64,000 bases of DNA, taken from the NCBI RefSeq assembly GCF_015477355.1, contig NZ_JADLRJ010000002.1:372001-436000 (forward strand), written 5' to 3'. Position 1 is the first letter of the stretch, and each line of letters begins with the position of its first letter. The notes under the pieces were generated by a model. That model was not told the DNA's origin and searched no databases. It saw only the letters and a program-made list of their open reading frames with translations. This document shows positions 45,133-52,539 of the stretch, piece by piece. A program made the position numbers and the translations under genes. Source of the stretch: Nocardia blacklockiae (GTDB taxonomy: Bacteria > Actinomycetota > Actinomycetes > Mycobacteriales > Mycobacteriaceae).

Positions 45133-45465
45133 TCAGGCCCGGCCGCCGAGCTCCGCGGCGTTGTCGGCTTCCATCCGGCCGATCTCGTCGGTGTTCCGCC
45201 GCAGCGTCGCGGCCAGCTTGCGCATCTCGTGCACGCTGGCCTGGGCGCTGGTCAGATACGACGACGCGACCTCGTTGCCGGTGTGCGCGGCCCGCGCGGA
45301 CACCTCGTCGGCGCCGGCCGGGTCCACCGTCAGCGCGGATTCGGCGGCCGTCAGGTCGGCGGTCAGCCGATCCGCCAGCGCGTCCAATCCGGTGGCCGCC
45401 TTGCCGGCCGCCGCGGCATCGAACTGTATGCCGCTGAACACCTCACCAGTTCCGTCCCCGCTCAT
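45133..45465 (-). CDS. PE-family-like protein
   Basis: The 110-residue predicted helical hairpin (GIQFDAAAAGKAATGLDALA; SSYLTSAQASVHEMRKLAAT) matches the PE fold and is presumably the heterodimer partner of the PPE protein. The usual Y-x-x-x-D/E after helix 2 appears as I-G-R-M-E (TDEIGRMEADNAAEL), so Tyr is replaced by Ile. ATG 45465 has an excellent aggagg site. Confidence 0.82.
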   Translation of the reverse strand: MSGDGTGEVFSGIQFDAAAAGKAATGLDALADRLTADLTAAESALTVDPAGADEVSARAAHTGNEVASSYLTSAQASVHEMRKLAATLRRNTDEIGRMEADNAAELGGRA

Positions 45466-45494
45466 GGCATCCTCCTGTTTGCTCGGCACCCGAA

Positions 45495-46901
45495 TCAGAG
45501 CGTGAGTTCCTTGTCCGGCGGTGGTTCCGGCGTCGTATCGGTCGCGCCGACCACCGGCAGCGAGACCCCCTCGATGTGGCCGACGACCTCGTCGCCGTGC
45601 CGGCCGGTCACCAGGTTGCCGCGCAGCGCCTCGTCGGTGGAGGCCTCGCCCGCACGGCCCGCCCCCGCCGCGCCCGCGGCGCCGCCCATGGGCAGGTAGC
45701 CGCCGCTGCCGCCGGAGCCGGACAGCTGGCTCATGCCGCCCGACAGTCCCGAACTCACGCCCGACGCGGCCGCGCCGCTCACGCCACCGGCGACCCGCGT
45801 GCCCTGCCACGGATTCAGCGGCTGCGACGTGGCGCCGACCGCGGCCCCACCGACACCCGCGCCGCCGCCCGCGAAACCGCCGATGCCGGCGCCGCCACCC
45901 GCGCCGCCCGCACCACCCGCACCGCCGCCGGACGCGGCCGTCGCGTCCTCCGGCCTCGCGACCGATGTGGGCGCGGACAGCGCCGTATTCGCCTTGGCCA
46001 GTTGGCCGATCGCCTGACCCGCCTGAGTCCCCATGCTCATCAGCGGCGACAGCAGGCTCAGCAGCTGCGAGACGTCCTGCGAGGACTTCACGCCCGTCGG
46101 CGCGCCGGTGATCGGGATCTTGGTGCCGACCTTCGTCATGGTGCCGCTGTGCACGGCCAGCTCGCCCTTGGTCTTGGCGGTGATGCCGAGCGCCTCGGTG
46201 ATCGACTGAATCGTCTGCTGCACCAGGAAGACCTGACCGACACCGCTGACGATGAACAGCGGCGCCATCGCCATCACCGCGGCCTGCTTGGCCACCACAC
46301 CGGCCAGTTGCGCCGAGCCCACGGCCACGCTGCCCGCCGCGCCCAGCATCACCGACTTCTGGCCGGTGCTCTGCGCGCCCAGCGCCGCCGAATCCGCGCT
46401 CGCGGCCGCCGCCTTGCCCGCCGCCTGCTGCGCCGCCTGACCCTGCCACAGGGTCATCACGAGTTGCAGCGCCGAGGTGCCCAGCGACATCACCGTCTGC
46501 AGCGTGGACGACACGTTCGACAGCACCTGCGTCGGGTCGGCGCCCGGCGGCGGCGGTGCGGCCACCGGCTGAGCCGACGGCGGCGCGCCACCCTCGCCGT
46601 TCGGTTCCCCTTGCGTCGCAACGGGTTCCGGCGCCGGCGCGAACCGGCCGGTACCGAACGCCGCGGCGAGATCGGTGAGCGGCCGCATCAGCGCGCTCAG
46701 GTCGATCACCGGCAGCGGCGGCATGCCCGGCAGCGGCGGCACACCTTGCAGATCGGGCAGCGGCGGCAGCCCCATGTCCTGCAGGATGTCGCCCACCGGC
46801 CGGTCGAGCATGGGCGCCAGGGCGCTGCCGCGCAGCAGCTCCAGCACGGTCGGGTCGGGCGACTCGGCGCCGGGTGGCGGAGTCGCGCCCGGCAGACTCA
46901 T
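45495..46901 (-). CDS. EspA/EspE/EspB-like ESX-associated protein
   Basis: The 468-residue protein has a Pro-rich N-terminus (LQGVPPLPGMPPLPVIDLSA). A central helical region carries a WXG-like turn (LVMTLWQGQAAQQAAG, near residue 151) and hydrophobic helices (VMAMAPLFIVSGVGQVFLVQ). A Gly/Ala-rich tail follows (GGGAGGAGGAGGGAGIGGFA). This resembles the EspA/EspE/EspB group of ESX-1 cosubstrates. The assignment rests on architecture and context. Its ATG overlaps the EspC-like stop (ATGA). Confidence 0.75.
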   Translation of the reverse strand: MSLPGATPPPGAESPDPTVLELLRGSALAPMLDRPVGDILQDMGLPPLPDLQGVPPLPGMPPLPVIDLSALMRPLTDLAAAFGTGRFAPAPEPVATQGEPNGEGGAPPSAQPVAAPPPPGADPTQVLSNVSSTLQTVMSLGTSALQLVMTLWQGQAAQQAAGKAAAASADSAALGAQSTGQKSVMLGAAGSVAVGSAQLAGVVAKQAAVMAMAPLFIVSGVGQVFLVQQTIQSITEALGITAKTKGELAVHSGTMTKVGTKIPITGAPTGVKSSQDVSQLLSLLSPLMSMGTQAGQAIGQLAKANTALSAPTSVARPEDATAASGGGAGGAGGAGGGAGIGGFAGGGAGVGGAAVGATSQPLNPWQGTRVAGGVSGAAASGVSSGLSGGMSQLSGSGGSGGYLPMGGAAGAAGAGRAGEASTDEALRGNLVTGRHGDEVVGHIEGVSLPVVGATDTTPEPPPDKELTL

Positions 46902-47215
46902 CGCTCCCGGCCGACCGAACCGATGTCCGTGCCGGAATGGATGTCCGCGGTCTCGTAGGTGGCGGCGGCCTGGTGCGCCGTCAGGGCGGTGCCCGCGTGC
47001 ACGGCCGCCAGCTGCGCCACCGAGGACAGATGATTGGCCTGCGCGAAGGCGTAGGAGAGCAGGAACTCCTGGCCGATGAGGCCGAAGACCGGAACGGCGG
47101 CGGCCATGGTCGCGGTCTGGTCGACCGCCGCGGCCGAGGCGACGCCGGCGGCCATCACGGCCGAAGTGTCACCGTACCGGCGAACCGCGTCCGGCACTAC
47201 TTCCACGTGATTCAT
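46898..47215 (-). CDS. EspC-like small ESX substrate
   Basis: This 105-residue helical protein is reminiscent of EspC/EspF (MNHVEVVPDAVRRYGDTSAV). The C-terminus contains the canonical export motif Y-x-x-x-D at Tyr87-Asp91 (ATYETADIHS). It is the only small substrate in the block with an intact motif. EspC-EspA pairs are coexported in M. tuberculosis. Here it overlaps the EspA-like gene by 4 bp, supporting that analogy. Confidence 0.8.
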   Translation of the reverse strand: MNHVEVVPDAVRRYGDTSAVMAAGVASAAAVDQTATMAAAVPVFGLIGQEFLLSYAFAQANHLSSVAQLAAVHAGTALTAHQAAATYETADIHSGTDIGSVGRER

Positions 47216-47230
47216 ACCCTCATCCAATCC

Positions 47231-47252
47231 CGAAACGTCCCTCAACGTTTCG
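47231..47252. promoter_or_regulatory. Inverted repeat upstream of the espC-like/espA-like/PE/PPE unit
   Basis: CGAAACGT-ccctca-ACGTTTCG is a perfect 8-bp inverted repeat with a 6-bp spacer. It lies 16 bp before the EspC-like start in a 98-bp gap. It looks like an operator placed to control the downstream substrate genes. Confidence 0.45.
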
Positions 47253-47313
47253 TTCTCGACGGTACCTTTACCTGTGCATAGGGCGCGATCGACGGATGGT
47301 TAACATCCGATGA

Positions 47314-47613
47314 CTACCCGGCGCTCTCCTCGTTGAAAGCCGTAACCAGATCCGCGCGCTCCGAGAAGGCCTGCACGGCCGCCGCACGGGCGGTACCGAC
47401 CAGCTCCCTTTCGAATTCCTCGGGCGACAGTTTCGAAATACCGCCGGTAAAACTCATTTCGACCGGGGCGCCATTGCCGTCCACCGCGACGGTTATCGCA
47501 CCGTCGGCGGAAGTGGCGGACGCCCGCACGCCCTTCATCGCGTCGTCCAGATCTCGCAGCCGGTACAGCTGTTTCTGTACCCGCGCGATCAGCTCGTCCA
47601 TCGTGTCGACCAT
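47314..47613 (-). CDS. YbaB/EbfC-like protein, EspL-like
   Basis: The 99-residue protein has YbaB-type features: the N-terminal helix MDELIARVQKQLYRLRDLDD, a central beta region (SADGAITVAVDGNGAPVEMS) and a C-terminal helix. ESX-1 loci encode EspL, a YbaB-fold accessory protein. The relatives bind DNA as dimers; whether this one does is unknown. It lies 41 bp after the EspH-like gene. Confidence 0.8.
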   Translation of the reverse strand: MVDTMDELIARVQKQLYRLRDLDDAMKGVRASATSADGAITVAVDGNGAPVEMSFTGGISKLSPEEFERELVGTARAAAVQAFSERADLVTAFNEESAG

Positions 47614-47654
47614 GGCTCCCCTCGAATCCCCTTACCATCCGGACGATCTGCCGC

Positions 47655-48020
47655 TCACACCGAGCGCAACCAGCTTTCCGGCTGCGTGTCGTACTCCTGT
47701 TCCTCGATGATTTCCTGCCGCGCCACCTCGGCCTCGGTCGGCAGCCCGGTCAGCGCCAGCATCTCGGAGGTGAAGCCCGCCTCCCGCAGCTGTTCTCGCC
47801 GCTGCAGGCCCGCGCGGTTCGCCGACTGCCGGCACAGGCGCAGGATCTCCCCCGCCAGACTCTGCGGATCGCGGCGCAGCTCGTCGGAGTCGATTCGAAT
47901 CCCCAGCGGCAGGCCCTGTTCGGTGGTGCGCACGGCGATCGACCCGGTCAGCGAGGCCGCGCCGAACTCCGCGGGGAACTCGCCGTCGGCGCGGCCCTCG
48001 TCCTCGTTCGGCCCAGTCAT
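47655..48020 (-). CDS. EspH-like ESX accessory protein
   Basis: The 121-residue acidic protein has a YbaB-like core (GSIAVRTTEQGLPLGIRIDS; AGEILRLCRQSANRAGLQRR). Its C-terminal segment (LALTGLPTEAEVARQEIIEE) resembles the C-terminal half of EspH from ESX-1 by eye. It may pair with the neighbouring EspL-like protein. Confidence 0.65.
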   Translation of the reverse strand: MTGPNEDEGRADGEFPAEFGAASLTGSIAVRTTEQGLPLGIRIDSDELRRDPQSLAGEILRLCRQSANRAGLQRREQLREAGFTSEMLALTGLPTEAEVARQEIIEEQEYDTQPESWLRSV

Positions 48021-48092
48021 GATCGACCTCTCGTGAAAAAAAGTGTCATAGCCAGCATCTCACGTCCGTCAAGTGCGCGGAAACGCGCGCGG

Positions 48093-48878
48093 TCACCTCC
48101 GCTCGTCCTTGATCGCCCGAACGACCTCGACGATGCGGGTGTTGATCGCCGAGGTCAGCTGCCGGTCGTCGGCGGCGCGCACGACCGGTGGGTGCCGGTC
48201 GTCGATCAGGTAGCGGCCGTCGTCCGGCAGGTCGCGCCACTGCAGGCGGTGCCGGGTCAGGCCGCGCGGGCCGTAGATCGAGCGGCCCTGCACGATGTCG
48301 ATGGTGCCGCGGCACACCGGTGTGGTGTCCAGGAAACGCCGGGCCCGGTCGGTGACCGTGTCGTCGAACGAGTCGTGCACCGCGGACCGGCCGTAGGAAT
48401 AGTCCAGTTCGTCGGTGTTCTCCTCGGCCGGGAGCACGAGGTCGGACTGCCGGCCGGGCTTCTCCTCGGGCAGCGCCGCCACCACCGCGGCCGCCAGGCT
48501 CACCGCGTCGCCTTCGGTCACCGTGAAACTCGCGGCGTCCCAATAGGTTTCGCCCGTGGTCTGGGTGACGACGTAGCCGTTCTCGCCGCGCCGCGCGGCG
48601 TAGAGCCGCACCAGCCCGTCCGGCCGGTCCGGGGCGTGGCCGTCCCAGCCGTTCACCGCGAGCCACAGGTCGGGATCGGTGAGCGCGGTCAGCACCTCGC
48701 CGAAATACGCGTCCAGCGTGTGGTTCAGCCGCTCGCGGGCGCGCAGCCGCAGGGCCTCGAACTCGTCCTCGGTTTGCATGCGGTTGGTGTAGAAGAACGG
48801 CCACGGCAGCCGCTGTCCCGTCGTGTCCCGCCACAGCACGTAGAACTCGAAACCGCTGAAGTTCCAGGTGCGATTCAT
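48093..48878 (-). CDS. espG: EspG, ESX secretion-associated chaperone (copy 2)
   Basis: The 261-residue protein opens WNFSGFEFYVLWRDTTGQRL, a clear EspG start. It continues with LVRLYAARRGENGYVVTQTT and ends in SAINTRIVEVVRAIKDERR. Its ATG overlaps the stop of the upstream Gln-rich WXG-type gene by 4 bp (ATGA). It is thus a different chaperone from the copy beside PE/PPE and is probably dedicated to that protein. Confidence 0.88.
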   Translation of the reverse strand: MNRTWNFSGFEFYVLWRDTTGQRLPWPFFYTNRMQTEDEFEALRLRARERLNHTLDAYFGEVLTALTDPDLWLAVNGWDGHAPDRPDGLVRLYAARRGENGYVVTQTTGETYWDAASFTVTEGDAVSLAAAVVAALPEEKPGRQSDLVLPAEENTDELDYSYGRSAVHDSFDDTVTDRARRFLDTTPVCRGTIDIVQGRSIYGPRGLTRHRLQWRDLPDDGRYLIDDRHPPVVRAADDRQLTSAINTRIVEVVRAIKDERR

Positions 48879-50746
48879 TGTTCGACAACCGGTTTGACCA
48901 CGACCGGAGCGTCGCCGAGCGCCTCCTCCAGATTCTCCGCGGAATCGAGATAGTCGGCCCGCTTGTGTTCCTTGTTGTTGCCCTGGCCCTGCCCGGCGGC
49001 ACCGCCGCCCATGGGACCCATGCCGCCCGGCGCGCCCATGCCGCCCGCGGCCAGCCCGGCCCGGCCCGTCGTCGCCGCGGTGGCGGCGTCCACGGCGCTG
49101 GCCCGCGGGAACAGCCGGTCGGACATCGGCGAGGTGCGTCCCGAGCCGGCGCCGGAACCGCCGCCCGCGCCGCCCTTTCCGGCGCCCGCGCCACCGCCGC
49201 CCTTGCCGCCGCCCAGCGCGGACTTCATCGCGTCGGTCAGCGCGGCCGGCATCGTGGGCAGCCCGGCCGCGGCGAGCCCGCTGGCCGCCGCCTGCTGCGC
49301 GGCGGACATGCCTTGCTGCGCGGCCTGTTGCGCGGCTTGCAGGCCCTGCTGCAAGGCCTGCTGAGCTTGCTGCATGCCTTGCTGAGCCGCCTGCTGCGCG
49401 GCTTGCTGGGCCGCCTGCTGCTGCGCCTGCTGCTGGGCCCGCCGCTGCTGCTCGGCCTGTTGCTGCGCTTGCTGCTGGGCCTGTTTCTGCTGCTCCTGCA
49501 ACTGCTTCTGGAGTTCGGCGTTGCGCTGCTGGGCCTGCTGCTGTGCTTGTCGCAGCGCCGCGGACTGCGCGGCGGAACCGCCGCCGGCTCCGGTGCCTCC
49601 GCCGCCACCGCCACCGCCGTTGTTGTTGTTATTGTTGTTGTTGTTACGCGGGTGTCCCCCGTCGTCGTTCACGCCCTGAATTCCGGTGGGCGGCACCAAT
49701 TGCGGCACGACCATGGCCGCCTGCACGCCCGGGCGGTAATAATTGTCAAACGCCTGGTTCGCGAGCGTGGTCGCCTGGTTCTGCGCCTCCGGGGTCGGGT
49801 TGTCCGCGGTGGGCATGTTGTAGACGACGACCGCCGTCCAGCCCGAACCCTCGATCAACTGGTTGCCGATCGTGGTCATCGCCGTGGCCAGTTCGTGCCC
49901 GCGCGCCGCGAGCCGGCCGATGGCCGCGTTCGCCTTGTCGGCGCCGTCGCCCTTCCAGCCCAGCTTCTTCAGCGACTCGATGTTGTTGCTCAGGTCGGTG
50001 AACGCGGTGCTCACGCCGTTGGCCATCCGGATCCAGTCCGAACCCATGTCGGCGAGGAAGACCGGCTTGCCGTGCAACGAGCGGCCCAGCGATTTCGCGG
50101 TCGGATAGTCGAGATAGTCGGGCGGCTCGATACTCGTCGCGATGGTGTCGGTGCCCTTGTCGCCCGGCTTGGTCCGGGTGTCGAGTTGCAGCGGCTTCTT
50201 CGGGTCGGCGTTACCGGACCACGAGGGCAGCGGGGTGTCCTTGTCCTCCCACTTGCCCTTGTCCACACCCTGGGTCGTGATTTCCTGATTGTTGTGCTGG
50301 ACCTGGGTGATCTTGTCCTTGAACAACGGCGCCTTGTCCGCTTCACGTTTGAGGCCGGCGAATTTGTCGCCGGAACTGCCGTCCGTGTCCTTCATGATCT
50401 TCCCGGCCGTGACCAACGCCTCACCGAGATCGGTGAGTGCGCGTTTGTACGCGGGAATGATCTCGTTGAGCAGCTTGTCGGCTTTATCGGTGTAGCCGCG
50501 GGACAACAGCATTCCGGAATTCAGATTTCCGAAGAGCGTGCCCTTCTGGTCGTCGTAGCTGCCGGCGGTGAAATTCGTCATCGTGCCGTAGTCGCCGCCG
50601 TTGTGGCCGGCGGCGGTCTCCAGGACGGTGATGGCGTTCGCGACGTAGGTCGTGGCCGACGTGATGATGCCGTCGGTGACGCCGACGATCCGGTAGGAAC
50701 CGCTGTTCGCCGAGTTCTTCAGATCCTTCCACGGCTCGTCACCCAT
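48875..50746 (-). CDS. Large WXG-type ESX substrate with Asn/Gly tract and Gln-Ala coiled coil
   Basis: The 623-residue protein has an N-terminal helical domain (YVANAITVLETAAGHNGGDY; LLNEIIPAYKRALTDLGEAL). A WXG-like module lies near residue 265 (SLKKLGWKGDGADKANAAIG). An Asn9-Gly8 tract follows at about residues 367-384. Then come about 100 residues of Gln/Ala heptad-like sequence (about 49290-49560) and a Gly/Met-rich tail. The tail ends RADYLDSAENLEEALGDAPV, resembling C-termini of EspE/EspK/PPE-type proteins. No catalytic motif was seen. It is likely exported by the adjacent ESX machine with EspG copy 2. ATG 50746 has aggggag and a TAGAAT -10 upstream. Confidence 0.82.
   Translation of the reverse strand: MGDEPWKDLKNSANSGSYRIVGVTDGIITSATTYVANAITVLETAAGHNGGDYGTMTNFTAGSYDDQKGTLFGNLNSGMLLSRGYTDKADKLLNEIIPAYKRALTDLGEALVTAGKIMKDTDGSSGDKFAGLKREADKAPLFKDKITQVQHNNQEITTQGVDKGKWEDKDTPLPSWSGNADPKKPLQLDTRTKPGDKGTDTIATSIEPPDYLDYPTAKSLGRSLHGKPVFLADMGSDWIRMANGVSTAFTDLSNNIESLKKLGWKGDGADKANAAIGRLAARGHELATAMTTIGNQLIEGSGWTAVVVYNMPTADNPTPEAQNQATTLANQAFDNYYRPGVQAAMVVPQLVPPTGIQGVNDDGGHPRNNNNNNNNNGGGGGGGGTGAGGGSAAQSAALRQAQQQAQQRNAELQKQLQEQQKQAQQQAQQQAEQQRRAQQQAQQQAAQQAAQQAAQQGMQQAQQALQQGLQAAQQAAQQGMSAAQQAAASGLAAAGLPTMPAALTDAMKSALGGGKGGGGAGAGKGGAGGGSGAGSGRTSPMSDRLFPRASAVDAATAATTGRAGLAAGGMGAPGGMGPMGGGAAGQGQGNNKEHKRADYLDSAENLEEALGDAPVVVKPVVEQ
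49290..49650. repeat. Coding low-complexity tract (Asn9-Gly8 and Gln/Ala repeats)
   Basis: On the plus strand gtt/att codons at 49620-49648 encode consecutive Asn residues. The interval 49290-49560 is built of ctgctgc/ttgctg-type triplets encoding QQA, QAQQ and AQQG repeats. Confidence 0.85.
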
Positions 50747-50780
50747 GACACACTCCCCTGACTGGCTACGGTCACCGCTG

Positions 50781-50786
50781 ATTCTA
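50781..50786 (-). promoter_or_regulatory. Candidate -10 element for the Gln-rich WXG-type gene
   Basis: TAGAAT on the minus strand (5 of 6 to TATAAT) lies 35 bp before ATG 50746 within a 124-bp gap. No good -35 is visible. It suggests a separate promoter for the substrate block. Confidence 0.35.
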
Positions 50787-50870
50787 TGGGTATCGCGATG
50801 AACGCAGCGTGTACAGACCGTAATACTGTTGGCACTCTTCGCAGTCCCCTCACCTGCGGCTCATCGGATC

Positions 50871-52442
50871 TCATCGGATGGGAAAGTCGGCGGCGGCGCT
50901 GGTCTGCCGCTGGTGGAAGCGCTGTTCGAAGCCCTCGGTGTAGATCGAGGGGGCGACCGAGGACGAGGACTGTTCGATCACGCCGTCGTCGGCGATGTAG
51001 AAGATCGCCCGGCCCACCGCGATCTCGCCGGGGCGGGTGGGGGCGAACACCATCCAGCCGACGCTGAGCCGTTCGGCGACCAGCTCGTCCACCGGGTAGC
51101 GGGCGGTATCGATGTCCAGCCCGGCGATGTGCCGGCGGACCATCGTGAGGGCGCGGTCCTCGGTCATCGGTTCGGGGACGGCGGTGACCAGACCGGCCAG
51201 CGACAGTTGGTAGAGCGCGCCGTCGATGTCGTCGGAGGGGTCGGTGAACAGGGCGGTCAGCGTACTGCGGGTGACCACGCCGGCCTCGGCGGCCGACACC
51301 AGATTCGCCGCCGCCGCGCGCAGTTCCGGGCTCGGGTCCGCGCTCAGCACGCCGCACACGACGTCGGCCACCGTGTCCGCGGTCCACATCCCGGGCACCG
51401 CCGCGCTGACCCGATCGGCGCCGGGCGAGTCGCCGCGATACCAGCTGCCGCCCTCCCACCAGTAGCAGAACGACAGCATGCCGCGGGCCGCACGGGGATT
51501 GAGCACCTGATTGGCCACCCACTCCGGCGCGCCCGCGTACAGCGCGGGCAGCGGGGCGCCCTCGTTGTAGGCCGCGTCCAGTTCGGGTGCGTTCCAGACG
51601 CCGCCCGAGAGCACCGCGCGCCCGCCCGGCAGCACGTACAGGGTGGAGCCGCTGCGCGAGGAGCCCTCGAACACGCCGAGCGCGGGCAGGATGCGCGGCC
51701 CCCAGTCGGAGCCGACGGCGACGAACGCGGCCGCGATCGTCGCCCAGCGCGCCCACAGCACCGGCAGCATCGGGAAGTCGTCGACCGAATGTGCCGCTGC
51801 CACACCGCTTTCGCGGTCGGCGCGGGCCTGCTGGGCCGCCTGCTGCGGTGACCGCCACTGCCGGTTGTCGTGGCCGATGTAGGCGGCCAGCCAGACGGGC
51901 AGGCGGTCGCGCGGGTACACCTGCAGATCGGCGCGGTAGGCCTCGGGGACGAGCAACTGGTCGTCCGGGAAGGGTTCGTCGCCGTAGTCGTAGTCGGCCT
52001 CGAGCTGTCCGGTGACGTCGAGCCGCAGCGCCAGCCGCCACCACGGGCCGTCGCCGAGCCGCGCCGACACCTCGCGCTGCAGCCGGACCACCTCGACCAC
52101 CTCTTCGGGCGGGTCGACGCGGACCATTCGATCCGAGTCGTCGAAATACAGCACGTACATCACGCCGCCGGCGACGGTGGTCGAGAAGACCGCCTCCAGT
52201 CTGCGCCAGCCCTCCGGCCCGGCGACCGCGAGTTCGCGAGCGATGCGGTGGGTGAGTTCGGTGGCCTGGGCCTCGACCGACTGGTCGGTGGGCCGGTCCG
52301 GCTCGTCGGCGGGCTCCGCCGGGGCGGCCGCGGGGGTTTCGGACGACGTCGCATCGGAAGCGCCCTCCGGGGGTGTCATCCGGAAGGTGAGATCCGGCGC
52401 CTCCTCGGCTCCCTCGGGCTTGTCCTGCTGCGGATCGTTCAT
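50871..52442 (-). CDS. Multidomain immunity-like protein downstream of the giant ORF
   Basis: The 523-residue soluble protein has an acidic disordered N-terminus (about residues 1-55). Next is a YezG/DUF600-like domain (AVFSTTVAGGVMYVLYFDDS; ARLGDGPWWRLALRLDVTGQ; EPFPDDQLLVPEAYRADLQV). The middle domain is rich in Trp/Gly (FCYWWEGGSWYRGDSPGADR). The C-terminal module is SVGWMVFAPTRPGEIAVGRA and IADDGVIEQSSSSVAPSIYT. YezG-type proteins are immunity factors of polymorphic toxins. The match here is by motif pattern, so immunity or chaperone is an inference. It is the next gene after the giant ORF, with a 97-bp gap and a gaggaagg site. Confidence 0.72.
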   Translation of the reverse strand: MNDPQQDKPEGAEEAPDLTFRMTPPEGASDATSSETPAAAPAEPADEPDRPTDQSVEAQATELTHRIARELAVAGPEGWRRLEAVFSTTVAGGVMYVLYFDDSDRMVRVDPPEEVVEVVRLQREVSARLGDGPWWRLALRLDVTGQLEADYDYGDEPFPDDQLLVPEAYRADLQVYPRDRLPVWLAAYIGHDNRQWRSPQQAAQQARADRESGVAAAHSVDDFPMLPVLWARWATIAAAFVAVGSDWGPRILPALGVFEGSSRSGSTLYVLPGGRAVLSGGVWNAPELDAAYNEGAPLPALYAGAPEWVANQVLNPRAARGMLSFCYWWEGGSWYRGDSPGADRVSAAVPGMWTADTVADVVCGVLSADPSPELRAAAANLVSAAEAGVVTRSTLTALFTDPSDDIDGALYQLSLAGLVTAVPEPMTEDRALTMVRRHIAGLDIDTARYPVDELVAERLSVGWMVFAPTRPGEIAVGRAIFYIADDGVIEQSSSSVAPSIYTEGFEQRFHQRQTSAAADFPIR

Positions 52443-52539
52443 TCGATTGGGCCTTCCTCATCGCTGCGATGGCCGCGCGGCACAGACACCGGCAATCCTG
52501 CCGTGCTCACCTTCGTCGCGCCAGACGACAGTATCCGGG

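Noticed and set aside
45133-46449. 438-codon minus-strand frame covering the PE-like gene and part of the EspA-like gene
   Set aside because: Only its last 110 codons are PE-like, with their own strong ribosome site at 45465. The rest is out of frame with the EspA-like protein.
49290-49650. Assembly artefact or frameshift in the triplet-repeat tract
   Set aside because: The frame stays open through the tract, and the downstream C-terminal motif ending RADYLDSAENLEEALGD is meaningful.
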